Virus record (IMG/VR): IMGVR_UViG_3300023284_000581
Span: 1-52,582 of that record
Origin: a virus
Direction: 5' to 3' (one strand)
DNA length: 52,582 nt
The notes beneath the pieces were generated by a model that saw only the letters and a list, made by a program, of their open reading frames with translations, had not been told where the DNA came from and did not search any database. Both the position numbers and the translations under genes were made by a program. This document shows, in pieces, positions 40,210 through 48,157 of this stretch. How positions within the stretch are numbered: the stretch's first letter is position 1; the number at the start of each line of letters is the position of its first letter.

Positions 40210-41888
40210 GCAATAAACCATGCCCCAAGTGCGGCACGTTTTCGATGACGGAAGCCGAATGCGAGCAGGGCGTTTGTTACGACTGTCGGCGGAAGGCCCC
40301 CGCGCCCGCCGAAACGACCGAGCAAGCGTATGGCATAAAGCTGGCCGAACTGGCCGATGCCCACCACGAATTGGCAAACGATTACGAGCGCGCCGGATTC
40401 ATCGATGGAACCGTTGCTCTTCGGAAAGTCGAGAACCTGCTGTACGCGATTCTGCAAGGCCGGGAGGCCGTGGCCATTCTGCCGCCGCTTGCTGAGGTAG
40501 ACCCCACGCCCAGCGAACTAAAGCCGTGCCCGTTTTGCGGCGGCGAAGCAGCGGACCCATGTGAAGATGGCGACCTTAACATTGGCGACGGGTGGCTGGT
40601 CTCCTGCGAGGCGTGTGGCGCTAACGTTGGCAGTTTCATTTGCATGGACGGCAGCACTGAGCCCGAAGAACTGCGGGCTAGCGCCATCGCCGCATGGAAC
40701 ACTCGCAATGAATTGGGGGGCGATAAGCAGGTGCCCATAGCGGTTCAAGCCGCTGGGTCTGTAGAGCACCACCCATCGACCATTCCAAGGTCATCGGGTT
40801 ATCAGACTCCGCCTGTCCGCCCCACCCCCGCGCCCGCCGATGCGGCTGTTGCTGAACAGTTGCGAGCGACCGCCGAATGTTTTGCAGCACTTGAGTTGTC
40901 GCAGAACACCACCGTTCAGGCGGTAGGCATCGAATGCGGCGAACATCTGGAAAAGCTCACCGCCATCTTGGCGAAGCAGGTTACCCAGCCCGCCGATGCG
41001 GCAGAAGTAGTCGGCCTAATTGTCACCGGCAAGGATGGTGAGTTTAGTTGGGACGACAACATTTGGGACGCGAATGATCGCGACGGCGCTCAAGAAATAT
41101 TAGACGAGTTGGATGCAAATCGCCCGCAGGATGGTCCGCACCAAATCATCGAGTTTTACAGCAGGCCGTCACAACCCAGCGAGAGCCTCCGCACCGCTGC
41201 CGACATTGAAGCGGAAACACCGATTGCTGTTGGCGCAACCACCCAGCCCACCCCCGCCGCGCGCGATGCGGCAGCGGTGGCAGAAGCTATCACGACCATT
41301 GAAAACGGTGCGTGGTTTAGCGGAGACTGCGCGGCGATTAAGGAAGCGTGGGTAGTTATCACCGCCATCCTCGCCACCCCCGCGCCCGCCAGCGCGGCAG
41401 CGGTGGACGAAAATGTAGCTGGACAAATCGTAACGCAGATGACGACGTATCGGTCGGATGATCGCAAGGCAAATGTGGCGCTCGTTGCCGCGATGCTTAC
41501 CGGTTACCGTTCCGCCATCTTGAATAAGCACGCCACCGACAGCGCGGGGCGGGTTGAACAAATCGATGCCATGCTGGACGGATTGCTCGGTGTGTTTGCC
41601 GCCGCGGGTTTTCCTGAACCAATCGAAGGGTTCAAGGAGCGCCCGCAGGACGTTAAGCATTGCGTTCGTGATGCGCTGAAAGAACTCGCCGACCTGCGGG
41701 GGCGATGCGAGTGGCTGGAGGGGGGTTATGAAAAGTCCAAGAAAGTGTCGGCGGGGCTCATCCGCATGATGGCGGAAGACATCGCTAAAGCAAGGGGCGT
41801 CAATCTCGCAAAGGTACTTACCCAATACGAGGAAGCCGCCCTTGCACTCCTGCCCGGCGGCGCGAAGGAGCCCACCGATGCCACTTAG
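40206..41888 (+). CDS. Modular zinc-ribbon (Lar-like) early protein
   Basis: A 560-residue protein of joined small modules. Residues 1-30 form a CxxC...CxxC ribbon (CPKCG, CYDCRR). Residues about 100-170 match the Lar restriction-alleviation type (LKPCPFCGGEA, VSCEACGANVG, SAIAAWNTR). Further blocks follow, separated by near-identical Pro/Ala linkers (PTPAPADAAVAE, QPADAAEV, PTPAARDAAAVAE, TPAPASAAAV). A helical end follows (VKHCVRDALKELADLRGRCE). It looks like several early genes fused. Protection from host restriction is possible. Confidence 0.65.
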   Translation: MSNKPCPKCGTFSMTEAECEQGVCYDCRRKAPAPAETTEQAYGIKLAELADAHHELANDYERAGFIDGTVALRKVENLLYAILQGREAVAILPPLAEVDPTPSELKPCPFCGGEAADPCEDGDLNIGDGWLVSCEACGANVGSFICMDGSTEPEELRASAIAAWNTRNELGGDKQVPIAVQAAGSVEHHPSTIPRSSGYQTPPVRPTPAPADAAVAEQLRATAECFAALELSQNTTVQAVGIECGEHLEKLTAILAKQVTQPADAAEVVGLIVTGKDGEFSWDDNIWDANDRDGAQEILDELDANRPQDGPHQIIEFYSRPSQPSESLRTAADIEAETPIAVGATTQPTPAARDAAAVAEAITTIENGAWFSGDCAAIKEAWVVITAILATPAPASAAAVDENVAGQIVTQMTTYRSDDRKANVALVAAMLTGYRSAILNKHATDSAGRVEQIDAMLDGLLGVFAAAGFPEPIEGFKERPQDVKHCVRDALKELADLRGRCEWLEGGYEKSKKVSAGLIRMMAEDIAKARGVNLAKVLTQYEEAALALLPGGAKEPTDAT

Positions 41889-41970
41889 TCCTCTCGAAGC
41901 CATCACGATCCTGCTGGTCGCGTGTTGGGGGCTGATCTGCAGGTTATCCACACGGCGCCGGCGCCGCTGA
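41878..41970 (+). CDS. Very small membrane protein candidate
   Basis: A 30-residue ORF overlapping the previous stop: a hydrophobic helix (AITILLVACWGLICRL) followed by STRRRRR. The positive end would stay in the cytoplasm. It fills the gap before the integrase, and the DnaA boxes fall at its end. A real gene is likely but unproven. Confidence 0.4.
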   Translation: MPLSPLEAITILLVACWGLICRLSTRRRRR

Positions 41971-41985
41971 TCCGACTTATCCACA
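41944..41985. promoter_or_regulatory. Pair of DnaA boxes around a GC palindrome
   Basis: Two exact TTATCCACA boxes (41944-41952 and 41977-41985), same orientation and 33 bp apart, flank CGGCGCCGGCGCCG, itself a 14-bp palindrome. They end one base before the integrase ATG. Possible DnaA control of integrase or a replication element. Confidence 0.5.
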
Positions 41986-41986
41986 A

Positions 41987-43240
41987 ATGAGCCAAGCAAC
42001 GATCCAACCCGAGAACATGATGGACGCGGTAAAAATCGCCGCGGCCCGCATGGGTATGGTGCCGTCCCGAAAGGGAGGCAATGTCTTGAGCGCACCGAAA
42101 GAGCGAACGGATCGGCCCGGCACCTGGTACTACAGCTACAAGGATCATCGCGGTCGGTGGCGCAAGAAGTCGGGGTTCGCGTCCGACGGCGCCGCCTGGG
42201 CCGACAAGATCGTTACGGAGTCCGCGCTGCAGAACGTCAAGCTTGGTCTCGAGACACCCGAGCAATACGAGCAGGCGCGCGATATGGCGATCCCGCTGAT
42301 CGATCTGGCTGGGCGCAAGCACAATCTGGAGATCGACCAGGGTAAGCGCCGGGGCGATCGCAAGGATGACGATCTTCTTATCCAGTTCCGTGACCACATG
42401 ACGGGCGAGGGCCGGAGCCGGATGCACGTCCGCTGGTTCACCCGGTACGCCGAGGACATGATCACGACCTGCCGGTTCAAGAGCCTGGGGGACATTGAAC
42501 CCAACGAGGTCGATAAGCAACTCGCCAGGCGGATCCAGAACGGCGCCAGCTTCGCGACCCGCAACCGCTATCTATCAGCCATCAAGGCGTTCGTGAACTG
42601 GGCGGTCGAGCGCCGGATGCTCCAGGCCAACCCGCTCAAGTGCCTGCACAAGCTCAATGAACGGAAAGACCCACGCCGGCCGAACCGGGCGCTGACCGAG
42701 GATCAGTTCGAGAGCCTGATCGCCACGGCGCCAGCCCGTTACCGCGTTTTCTACATGGTTTCAGCGTTGACCGGTGGGCGCTGGTCCGAGATCGCCCGGC
42801 TGGAATGGCAGCATGTGGACTTCGATCGCCGCGAAATCTACTACGCGCCTAACATCACCAAGACGGGCGAACCCGGTACGGTATCGATGAACCGCGAACT
42901 TACCCGGGCTCTTAGGGAATTTCGGCCAGTGGGTGCCAGCCTGGGCGACAAGATATTCGGCAATCAGCCCCAGCTACTGACCTGGAAGAAACACCTGAAA
43001 ACTGCGGGCATTCCGCACCAGGACGGCGCGGGCCGAATCGCCGATCGCAAGTGCCTGCGGAGTTCGTTCGCGTCATGGCTGATCGCAAAGGGCGTGCTCC
43101 CGCGCGAGCTACAGATCCTGATGCGCCACGCGGACATCAGTACGACAATGCGTTACTACTCAGATCCCACGCTGGTCGATACCGCGTCGGCCGTCCAGTT
43201 GCTGGGCAAGAAGGTCAAGAAGAAGAAAGGGGTGGCGTAG
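41987..43240 (+). CDS. int: Tyrosine recombinase integrase
   Basis: A 417-residue integrase. The catalytic set is Arg265 in GGRWSEIARLEW, Lys292 in ITKTGEPG, Arg358 in KCLRSSFASWL (the usual His three residues earlier is Lys355), His381 in LMRHADISTT and Tyr390. The N-terminal part has an AP2-like arm (GTWYYSYKDHRGRWRKKSG) and a SAM-like core-binding domain (about 130-215). The attP-like tRNA segment lies 380 bp downstream. No Shine-Dalgarno is seen ahead of the ATG. Confidence 0.92.
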   Translation: MSQATIQPENMMDAVKIAAARMGMVPSRKGGNVLSAPKERTDRPGTWYYSYKDHRGRWRKKSGFASDGAAWADKIVTESALQNVKLGLETPEQYEQARDMAIPLIDLAGRKHNLEIDQGKRRGDRKDDDLLIQFRDHMTGEGRSRMHVRWFTRYAEDMITTCRFKSLGDIEPNEVDKQLARRIQNGASFATRNRYLSAIKAFVNWAVERRMLQANPLKCLHKLNERKDPRRPNRALTEDQFESLIATAPARYRVFYMVSALTGGRWSEIARLEWQHVDFDRREIYYAPNITKTGEPGTVSMNRELTRALREFRPVGASLGDKIFGNQPQLLTWKKHLKTAGIPHQDGAGRIADRKCLRSSFASWLIAKGVLPRELQILMRHADISTTMRYYSDPTLVDTASAVQLLGKKVKKKKGVA

Positions 43241-43504
43241 ATGGGGTGTGGCCACGGACCATCGGTAAAACTTGAACTCTGCTGGAACTGCCGTGAAATC
43301 GAGGGTCACATGGGCTCGACTGAATGGGGTCACGGATTCTATTGCTGCTCCGATGCCTGCGGGATGCGCCTCGGCCATAAGATACGGCACGGGATGTTGA
43401 CCACCGAGCAGGCTAATCAGTTGGGCTTTACGTACAAGACGCCAGAATGGTATCTGCGAGTGCAGATTAGATGGCTGAAATACCTTTTGAAGTATGACGG
43501 TTGA
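43241..43504 (+). CDS. Small Cys/His-rich protein next to int
   Basis: An 87-residue protein starting directly after the integrase stop. Its Cys pairs CWNC and CCSDAC, with His nearby (GHGFYCCSDACGMRLGHKI), suggest a zinc-binding fold like MYM/TRASH fingers. Its place between int and attP hints at a directionality or accessory role, unproven. Confidence 0.55.
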   Translation: MGCGHGPSVKLELCWNCREIEGHMGSTEWGHGFYCCSDACGMRLGHKIRHGMLTTEQANQLGFTYKTPEWYLRVQIRWLKYLLKYDG

Positions 43505-43597
43505 TAATAATCTTGGGGAAACGTGGGGGAAAAAGTTGAGAGTAAACCACGGGGGGTTGACAGAAGTGGGTGAAGCAGTGCGAAATCATAAACCTTG

Positions 43598-43695
<98 letters not shown>

Positions 43696-43746
43696 AGTTA
43701 TGAACATGGCCCAGATTTGGGGACGGCTGGGGGAAAAAGGATAGCC

Positions 43747-43992
43747 ATGAAATGCGCCTGCGAAACCCGATGGCAGATCAATGTCGGCGATAAGCGCGGC
43801 TGGTTCATCGTGCCGGCACAGATCGCGGCGCAGGCTCTGGTGCAGGTCAAAGCGGATGTTCAGTTGATTTCCGTCTCGATGTCGATGCTCCGGCCGATAG
43901 CTGTTCCAGGCGTGATCTACCGGGGCGACGATGAGTACGTGGCGAAGGTCTGCCGGGTGTGCGGGTATCCGACCAGGATGGAGAAAGTCTGA
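43747..43992 (+). CDS. Small hypothetical protein
   Basis: An 81-residue protein with AAAAGGAT ahead of the ATG. It has Cys pairs at both ends (MKCACETRW, KVCRVCGYPTR) around a beta-rich middle, so probably one zinc site. The stop overlaps the next ATG (TGATG). First gene after attP. Confidence 0.58.
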   Translation: MKCACETRWQINVGDKRGWFIVPAQIAAQALVQVKADVQLISVSMSMLRPIAVPGVIYRGDDEYVAKVCRVCGYPTRMEKV

Positions 43993-44246
43993 TGGATGAG
44001 CCGAATCTATTTGGACCGACCACCAAGGACGGCAAGCGTATCAGGGATATGTTGTTTGACCCCGTTTATTGCCATGAAGGCGGCGAGGATCTGGAATCGA
44101 GTGTGATCGAGTTCGATTTGGCTGGCAACGGCATCTGGACAGCTATGTTCTACGCGCCTGACGTTATTGAGAACGGTGACCTTTTTGTGCCAGTGGCTGA
44201 ATGCTACTCGACAAAGGACGCACTTAACGCGCTGGAGAACCAATAG
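43992..44246 (+). CDS. Small hypothetical protein
   Basis: An 84-residue acidic protein (CHEGGEDLESSVIEFDLAGN, VIENGDLFVPVAECYSTKDA). Beta-rich, soluble. Coupled to the upstream Cys protein. Unknown. Confidence 0.55.
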   Translation: MDEPNLFGPTTKDGKRIRDMLFDPVYCHEGGEDLESSVIEFDLAGNGIWTAMFYAPDVIENGDLFVPVAECYSTKDALNALENQ

Positions 44247-44250
44247 CGCG

Positions 44251-44259
44251 TGATAGAAT
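44251..44259 (+). promoter_or_regulatory. Extended -10 TGA-TAGAAT, leaderless
   Basis: TGn extended -10 with exactly 6 nt to the next ATG and no Shine-Dalgarno in between. Transcription would start at the A of ATG. Confidence 0.5.
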
Positions 44260-44265
44260 GCTCAC

Positions 44266-44631
44266 ATGGACAAGCTGCCCGACGACTGGCTGACGCAACT
44301 GCTGGGCGGATTGCCGCCGGAGTACGCGGCGCTGGTGCTCCTGGCCCTGATCGCGCTGGCGGCGTGGATCGCATACCTGGTGATCGGGAAGAAGAAGAGC
44401 AAGAACAACGAGGACCAAGCTTTACGCGAGATCCACGAGAAGAAGACCATGCCGGACTTCATCCGCGACACGTCGAGCCTGATGGTCGATCATGGCAACA
44501 CGAAGCGGCGTGTAAATAAACAAGGCGCCAACGTCGATTGGCATCATGACCGGATCGCACAGATCGAATTTAAGCTGGGTTTGAAGCCGCCACGGATGCG
44601 ACGGGAGATTGAGGACGAGTCGGACGGGTAA
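44266..44631 (+). CDS. Single-pass membrane protein, holin or spanin candidate
   Basis: A 121-residue protein: short N-terminus, membrane helix (YAALVLLALIALAAWIAYLV), a basic stop (GKKKSK), then a charged helical cytoplasmic or periplasmic part (FIRDTSSLMVDHGNTKRRVN). Just ahead of a lipoprotein and a lipase, it fits a lysis cassette as holin or inner-membrane spanin. It could also be an unrelated membrane protein. Confidence 0.5.
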   Translation: MDKLPDDWLTQLLGGLPPEYAALVLLALIALAAWIAYLVIGKKKSKNNEDQALREIHEKKTMPDFIRDTSSLMVDHGNTKRRVNKQGANVDWHHDRIAQIEFKLGLKPPRMRREIEDESDG

Positions 44632-44637
44632 TTGAGG

Positions 44638-44643
44638 TATAAT
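44638..44643 (+). promoter_or_regulatory. TATAAT box, leaderless
   Basis: A perfect TATAAT with exactly 6 nt to the following ATG. No good -35 is visible. Confidence 0.42.
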
Positions 44644-44649
44644 CGGGCG

Positions 44650-44805
44650 ATGGACAAGAAGGGCAACATGAAGATAATCCAACTGAAGCCAAGCGAACAG
44701 GCACTGGAATTCGCCCAGTGGATGCGGCGCGTCCGCGAATTGGAGAAGCAAATGTTTCGATCATTTCTCTTGACCGAAGATCAGATTAAACGCCCTAACC
44801 ATTGA
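44650..44805 (+). CDS. Small hypothetical protein (51 residues)
   Basis: A 51-residue helical, charged protein (LKPSEQALEFAQWMRRVREL, EKQMFRSFLLTEDQ). Supported by a TATAAT box spaced for leaderless transcription and by ordinary codon use. Its stop lies inside the -35 box of the next promoter. Unknown. Confidence 0.5.
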   Translation: MDKKGNMKIIQLKPSEQALEFAQWMRRVRELEKQMFRSFLLTEDQIKRPNH

Positions 44806-44831
44806 CATCCATCCCGCGCGCTCTGTACGAT
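44802..44831 (+). promoter_or_regulatory. Promoter of the lipoprotein gene
   Basis: Consensus TTGACA, an 18-bp spacer and TACGAT. The expected start, about 44838, is the first base of the hairpin leader. Confidence 0.62.
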
Positions 44832-44837
44832 TCAGAC

Positions 44838-44890
44838 GTGTAGCACCGGCAGGGAGACCTGCCCATGATGTCAATACGCCGGTGCTACAC
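44838..44890 (+). promoter_or_regulatory. 5' hairpin enclosing the ribosome site and start codon
   Basis: GTGTAGCACCGG (44838-44849) pairs perfectly with CCGGTGCTACAC (44879-44890). Nested inside, GGCAGG-GAGA-CCTGCC (44848-44863) holds the AGGGAG ribosome site, and the ATG at 44865 lies in the outer loop. Folding should silence translation until opened, for example by a protein, temperature or a ligand. The arms could also be a DNA operator. Confidence 0.6.
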
Positions 44891-45308
44891 AACACCGCAC
44901 AAGAACCATCGCGTCAATCTACTCGGCGCGGTGGTTCTTTTTACTTCAATTCTGACCAGCTGCTCGACCTTGACCGTCTACGATTATGCCGAGGCCGGCA
45001 CGGTCATAGCGCTGGTATCGACCCGGGCCACCGTCGATGAGGCGCAGCAGGTCAAGGATCTGGCCGCCGAGCTTGAAGCGGTCGCCCATCTTGATCGCGC
45101 CGCCATCGAGAAGGTCTACGACAGCGGGGTCGCGCGGATCCGCAACGACAAGCTGCGCCTCGCGCTCGAAAAGCTCAAGCCCAAGCTGATCAGCCAGATC
45201 GTCAAGCTCGCTCAGCGCAACCCGCTGGTGCAGATCCGCGTCCATGTTGTTGAGGCCGCCCAGGGAATTCAAAGCGGCTGCACGATCTATATCACGGCGA
45301 AAAGTTAA
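44865..45308 (+). CDS. Lipoprotein, possible outer spanin
   Basis: A 147-residue protein with a signal peptide and lipobox (LLGAVVLFTSILTSCSTL, lipidated Cys about 33). The mature part is helical (VDEAQQVKDLAAELEAVAHL, LRLALEKLKPKLISQIVKLA) and ends with a beta/Cys segment. Position with a membrane protein and a lipase suggests outer-membrane spanin in lysis. Its length is more than usual for spanins. Expression appears gated by the leader hairpin. Confidence 0.55.
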   Translation: MMSIRRCYTTPHKNHRVNLLGAVVLFTSILTSCSTLTVYDYAEAGTVIALVSTRATVDEAQQVKDLAAELEAVAHLDRAAIEKVYDSGVARIRNDKLRLALEKLKPKLISQIVKLAQRNPLVQIRVHVVEAAQGIQSGCTIYITAKS

Positions 45309-45314
45309 ACGATT

Positions 45315-45388
45315 GCAGTGTGGAGAAGCGGTCTATCTCGTCGCGCTCATAACGCGAATGTCGCAGGTTCGAATCCTGTCACTGCTAT
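45315..45388 (+). tRNA. tRNA-Met (CAT)
   Basis: A full cloverleaf: acceptor GCAGTG/CACTGC with a 1:72 T-T mismatch, D-arm GAGA...TCTC, anticodon arm TCGCG-CTCATAA-CGCGA with CAT, variable ATGTC, T-arm GCAGG-TTCGAAT-CCTGT, A73. CCA is not encoded. The anticodon stem lacks the three G-C pairs of initiators, so elongator Met, or Ile2 if the C is lysidinylated. Confidence 0.87.
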
Positions 45389-45392
45389 TCCG

Positions 45393-46151
45393 ATGAAACA
45401 CGAAACCCTCGCACGCATGGCTTTAGCCGCTTACCTGCCGTTGGAACCGGCCGAGTCGCTGTTCATCGACGACGGTTGGTCACTCAAGCTGATCGAACGC
45501 AACGAGACGCAGTGCATGGTGTTCAAGGGCGCGGACGATCTGGTGTTTGCGTTCCGCGGTACCGAGCGAAAGTGGCGGGACATCCGGGCGGACCTGGATC
45601 TTCGCTGGAAACCGATCGACGGCGCGGGTCATGTCTACCGGGGTTTCCACGATGCGATGTGTCAGGTGCGAGACGAACTGTTTGCCCTGGCTGACCGCGC
45701 GGGTGGGCGGAAAGTCAGTGTCACGGGGCACAGTCTGGGTGGGGCTGAGTCGTATCTTTTTGCGTGCTTCCTTGAACGCAGCGGTGTCCGAGTCGATCAA
45801 GTCGTGACTTTTGGGGCCCCCCGACCTGGCGATCGTCGATACCGCGACGTTTACAACAACTGGCTTGTTCATAAGACCTATCGCTACATGCTGTTTACCG
45901 ATCCGGTGTGCCTCGTGCCATCCAATATTCGCGGTGGGCGACACGTCGGTGGCAACTTCGCGTGGTGGACCGGCCTGCGCTGGCGCTACAAGTTTCAGTG
46001 GTGGCGCGCGGCGATTGTCGGGACGGTCGTGCGGTTGCTGCTCGGCTTGGGTTCAAGCCATCCCATGAAGGGCTACGTGGATGTGCTGCGCCGCCATGAG
46101 GACGAGATTGCTCTGAACGGAAACGGTGCGGTGCTGGCGGGGGGTGAATGA
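45393..46151 (+). CDS. Lipase, class 3 type alpha/beta hydrolase
   Basis: A 252-residue enzyme: FAFRGTERKWRDIRADLD (oxyanion region), nucleophile Ser114 in TGHSLGGAES, Asp170 in FTDPVCLVPS and His223 in SSHPMKGYVDVL. No signal peptide. Four bases separate it from the tRNA. A C-terminal hydrophobic stretch (AAIVGTVVRLLLGLG) might touch membrane. In the lysis block it could attack host envelope lipids, as LysB-type esterases do. No peptidoglycan hydrolase is recognisable beside it. Confidence 0.85.
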   Translation: MKHETLARMALAAYLPLEPAESLFIDDGWSLKLIERNETQCMVFKGADDLVFAFRGTERKWRDIRADLDLRWKPIDGAGHVYRGFHDAMCQVRDELFALADRAGGRKVSVTGHSLGGAESYLFACFLERSGVRVDQVVTFGAPRPGDRRYRDVYNNWLVHKTYRYMLFTDPVCLVPSNIRGGRHVGGNFAWWTGLRWRYKFQWWRAAIVGTVVRLLLGLGSSHPMKGYVDVLRRHEDEIALNGNGAVLAGGE

Positions 46152-46933
46152 TGGGCGTAGTCCCTGGAATCCTAAACGGCGGCGCAACGCTGATCGGCCC
46201 TACGACTGATGGCACGGCCAATCAGGTGATGGAGACTGACGGCGCTGGTAATCTGTCGTTTGTCACGCCTGCAGGCGGCGGGGGTTTGGCTGATGGTATC
46301 GCGATCGTAAAGGATCATGAAGTCATACAGGTGGTTGATGTCCACATGGACAATCATCACCAAGTGGGATCGAGCGGCACAGGATCATCGACAGGCAACG
46401 GTCAACGTCGCCACCATTTGGCGACCGGGACCACGGCTGGATCAACGGGGTGGGTCAAGTTTTTCGACGAGAGCTTCATAAATCTATCAGCTACTGAAGC
46501 TGATAGCGCAATGAATTTTAGTAAGGCTATGGAGGCAGTATTTGTACTGTCGCAACTGAACACTACCGCAAACGGGATACTGCGTCTATGGTTCGGTTCT
46601 GATGGCACGCCAACAACCAACCTGGTGGAGAAGACCATGGGGTTTGAAATCCAAGGCAACGCCATTAAGGGCGCACACTATGGGACTTCCGAGGTAATCA
46701 CTGATCTGTCTACCACAGTCACCGCCGATAAGACGACTATTTTAAGGGTATCCAACGACGGCGCGGGCAATCTTGAATGGTTTGTCAATGGCACCACAAA
46801 GGCGACGGCTTCAACTGGGCCGACAGGCACTTTAACTGCTGGCGTTGGGCTGAGTGCTGGGGTTATTAACGGGGCGGACGCAGCTCAGTATTTCTTCTCC
46901 CTTGCCCAAATACGATTGGCGGTAGCACAATGA
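46148..46933 (+). CDS. Putative fibre protein
   Basis: A 261-residue protein. The N-terminus (GATLIGPTTDGTANQVMETD, GAGNLSFVTPAGGGG) is the repetitive start common in tail and head fibres. The C-terminal half is a beta-sandwich (ADKTTILRVSNDGAGNLEWF, VNGTTKATASTGPTGT) similar to lectin-like heads. Start overlaps the lipase stop. Confidence 0.6.
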   Translation: MMGVVPGILNGGATLIGPTTDGTANQVMETDGAGNLSFVTPAGGGGLADGIAIVKDHEVIQVVDVHMDNHHQVGSSGTGSSTGNGQRRHHLATGTTAGSTGWVKFFDESFINLSATEADSAMNFSKAMEAVFVLSQLNTTANGILRLWFGSDGTPTTNLVEKTMGFEIQGNAIKGAHYGTSEVITDLSTTVTADKTTILRVSNDGAGNLEWFVNGTTKATASTGPTGTLTAGVGLSAGVINGADAAQYFFSLAQIRLAVAQ

Positions 46934-47142
46934 AAATCGAAGTCACAAGAGACAATTTGAATTTAAGATCACCGATCGACATTGCCGAGCAGTTCGGCAT
47001 TAAGGATCAGTTAACCGAGCTTCCCTCGATACTGGTTGAACGCGATCGCGTTGTGTTGGACTTTCCCGGCGTACCAGAGGACGCGCGAAAGCGCGCCGAA
47101 TTCGAAGCCTACGGCCTAAAACTACTTGAGCAAAGTCGATAA
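46930..47142 (+). CDS. Small hypothetical protein
   Basis: A 70-residue charged alpha/beta protein (MKIEVTRDNLNLRSPIDIAE, DFPGVPEDARKRAEFEAYGL). Coupled to both neighbours by overlaps. Possibly a fibre assembly helper; unknown. Confidence 0.5.
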   Translation: MKIEVTRDNLNLRSPIDIAEQFGIKDQLTELPSILVERDRVVLDFPGVPEDARKRAEFEAYGLKLLEQSR

Positions 47143-47831
47143 TGGCAACCACGCCGATCCAATTCAAAGCACCGACCGGGCTGTCGCTTAAGCTAGAGCT
47201 ATATCCGTTTGGCAGTGATACCATCGCCAACGGGGCGGGGGGCGACACCGCGGCCGAGAAGACCAATGCGGACGGCCTGTATTCTGCTGATGTAACCCAG
47301 AACATTACGGGTCTGCATGATGCGGTTATTGTTGACGGGTCGGACAATTTGATCGCGACTTACTCGGTCAACATCCGTGCGGATGACGCGACGATCTATC
47401 GGTGTTCCGATGACGTGGCGGGGCTGGTGGCGCTGCCGGATGCCCAGATAAACAACTTCGATCCTGCGTCTGATGCGGTCGGAACGGTTACGATTTTGAC
47501 CGGTCACACCGCCCAAACCGGGGACAGCTTCGCGCGGATCGGGGCGGCGGGGGTGAGCCTCACAGACTTGGGTGGTATGTCTACAACGATGAAGGCCCAG
47601 GTAAATACCGAAGTTGACGGGGCTCTTGATACTGCTATCGCTGAGTTAGCCAGTGAGCCAGGGGCGACTCCGACCCTGCGTACCGGGTTGATGCTGCTTT
47701 ATATGTGGCTGCGGAACAACACGCAGGATACGGCAACAGCACGCAAGATTCTAAACGATGCCGGGACTACCATCGCAACGGGCACTATGGCCGACGATGG
47801 AACCACCTTCGCGCAAGGGAAACTGTCATAG
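47142..47831 (+). CDS. Virion structural protein, beta-rich
   Basis: A 229-residue protein. The N-terminal beta domain (LSLKLELYPFGSDTIANGAG, GLYSADVTQNITGLHDAVIV) precedes a C-terminal segment (PTLRTGLMLLYMWLRNNTQD, TARKILNDAGTTIATGTMAD, DGTTFAQGK) of a type I know from many phage structural proteins. Likely a neck or fibre component. It ends in TAG, overlapping the proposed ATA start of the next gene. Confidence 0.65.
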   Translation: MATTPIQFKAPTGLSLKLELYPFGSDTIANGAGGDTAAEKTNADGLYSADVTQNITGLHDAVIVDGSDNLIATYSVNIRADDATIYRCSDDVAGLVALPDAQINNFDPASDAVGTVTILTGHTAQTGDSFARIGAAGVSLTDLGGMSTTMKAQVNTEVDGALDTAIAELASEPGATPTLRTGLMLLYMWLRNNTQDTATARKILNDAGTTIATGTMADDGTTFAQGKLS

Positions 47832-48157
47832 CGATCAACACCGAGACAAGACGACGGTCGGCCCTTCGATCGGTCCACGCGGTTCCGGACGGGACTATCA
47901 GTTCCCTAGACCGGCGCCATGCGCTGCGGATCTATGCGGGCATTGAGACTGCGCCGGTGGGCCCGGCCTGCACGCCGGCCAACAGTAACTGGGTGGGCGA
48001 TGTGGCGGCTGGCTCAAACGCCCCGGGCGATCTGGTGCCGAACAGTAATTGGCCAGGTGATCTAGTTCCAGCAAGCAACGCCCCGGGCGATGTGTTGACC
48101 AACAGCAATACCCCGGGCAGCATCGCCGTAACCTCAACATGGGACACATGTAACTGA
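47828..48157 (+). CDS. Repeat-bearing structural protein, probable ATA start
   Basis: A 109-residue reading from ATA (AINTETRRRSALRSVHAVPD, then RRHALRIYAGIE), which matches the usual start of small structural proteins of this sort, with Met expected in place of ATA. The nearest ATG is 41 codons upstream, deep in the previous gene. The ATAG overlap copies the ATGA junctions used elsewhere. The C-terminal half is five 10-residue repeats of the form SNxPGDLVPx. Confidence 0.55.
   Translation: MAINTETRRRSALRSVHAVPDGTISSLDRRHALRIYAGIETAPVGPACTPANSNWVGDVAAGSNAPGDLVPNSNWPGDLVPASNAPGDVLTNSNTPGSIAVTSTWDTCN
47984..48133 (+). repeat. Five tandem 30-bp repeats
   Basis: The units encode SNWVGDVAAG, SNAPGDLVPN, SNWPGDLVPA, SNAPGDVLTN and SNTPGSIAVT. 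The DNA copies are diverged at third positions, so they are old or under protein-level selection. They suggest an extended, repeated fibre shaft. Confidence 0.85.

Noticed and set aside
41169-42095. Long minus-strand ORF (308 codons) opposite the modular early gene
   Set aside because: It mirrors coding DNA on the + strand, spans the integrase boundary, and its translation has no domain pattern or ribosome site.
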